From SYHX01 sp049317645 (GTDB lineage: Bacteria > Bacteroidota > Bacteroidia > UBA7662): a DNA stretch of 22,966 nt. Of this stretch, positions 22,883 to 22,966 are shown piece after piece. The translations under genes were made by a program, and so were the position numbers. Where the stretch lies: the NCBI GenBank assembly GCA_049317645.1, contig JBMOHV010000028.1:1-22966 (forward strand), in the 5' to 3' direction. Within the stretch, counting starts at the first letter, position 1, and each line of letters begins with the position of its first letter. The notes under the pieces are model-generated. The model made no database searches and was not told the DNA's origin. It saw only the letters and a list, made by a program, of their open reading frames with translations.

Positions 22883-22898
22883 TGGATGCCTCCCAAAC

Positions 22899-22966
22899 GA
22901 TTCTGTAGCTCAGCCGGTAGAGCAATACACTTTTAATGTATGGGTCCTGGGTTCGAATCCCAGCGG
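22899..22966 (+). tRNA. tRNA-Lys(UUU), 3' end cut by the window edge
   Basis: The cloverleaf can be followed by eye. Acceptor 5' strand is GATTCTG (22899-22905), then TA, the D arm GCTC-AGCCGGTA-GAGC, and the anticodon stem ATACA/TGTAT around loop CTTTTAA with anticodon TTT at 22932-22934. The variable loop is GGGTC and the T arm is CTGGG-TTCGAAT-CCCAG. The window ends after CGG, the first three bases of the 3' acceptor strand, which pair with the end of the 5' strand (one is a G-T pair). Anticodon UUU reads lysine AAA/AAG. About four paired bases and the discriminator lie outside the window. Confidence 0.93.

Noticed and set aside
1..22966. Possible defence island or mobile element
   Set aside because: I looked for transposases, integrases, restriction-modification, toxin-antitoxin pairs, reverse transcriptases and CRISPR repeats on both strands and saw none; recQ, xseA and uvrC sit in housekeeping contexts.

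Overview
The window looks like a chromosomal segment of a Bacteroidota bacterium with a fairly GC-rich genome, probably Flavobacteriales or a relative. Three things support this: (1) a very large exported protein ending in the gliding-motility/type B type IX secretion (T9SS) sorting domain; (2) repeated Bacteroidota-type -7 promoter octamers (TAnnTTTG) just upstream of genes, with little sign of Shine-Dalgarno sites; (3) FtsE, GyrB, PdhB and OmpA-like (ASPEG type) proteins whose sequences resemble Bacteroidota versions. I found no insertion sequence, prophage, integrase, CRISPR array or rRNA. No gene-free stretch exceeds about 120 bases.

Layout. 1-1014: 3' part of pruA (proline/glutamate catabolism), cut by the left edge. 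It abuts tail-to-tail a 3-hydroxybutyryl-CoA dehydrogenase gene (1965-1015, minus). Divergent from that are xseA (2039-3184) and uvrC (3199-5019), a DNA-processing/repair pair. UvrC converges with one base of spacing on a minus-strand envelope cluster (9480-5021): an exported OmpA-TPR protein, a cytoplasmic NlpC/P60 cell-wall peptidase, and a lipoprotein OmpA-TPR paralogue of the first. Divergent from this cluster, ftsE (9600-10310) is translationally coupled to a glycosyltransferase gene (10310-11512). That gene overlaps by 8 bases the end of a second glycosyltransferase, the last gene of a compact minus-strand run gyrB - lolD-like ABC ATPase - recQ - glycosyltransferase (17268-11505). pdhB (18356-17373, minus) lies upstream of gyrB. 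Divergent from pdhB are a small membrane-anchored protein of unknown function and the 1274-residue T9SS cargo protein (18989-22813). A tRNA-Lys(UUU) gene is cut by the right edge.

Most genes are housekeeping genes of known families. The least explained elements are the OmpA-TPR paralogue pair around the peptidase gene, the small unknown protein just upstream of the T9SS cargo gene, and the promoter architecture: several genes have a -7 box only 3-4 bases before a plausible start codon, suggesting leaderless mRNAs. Three convergent gene pairs leave no room for a conventional terminator. Nothing in the window clearly amounts to a new defence or mobile system.
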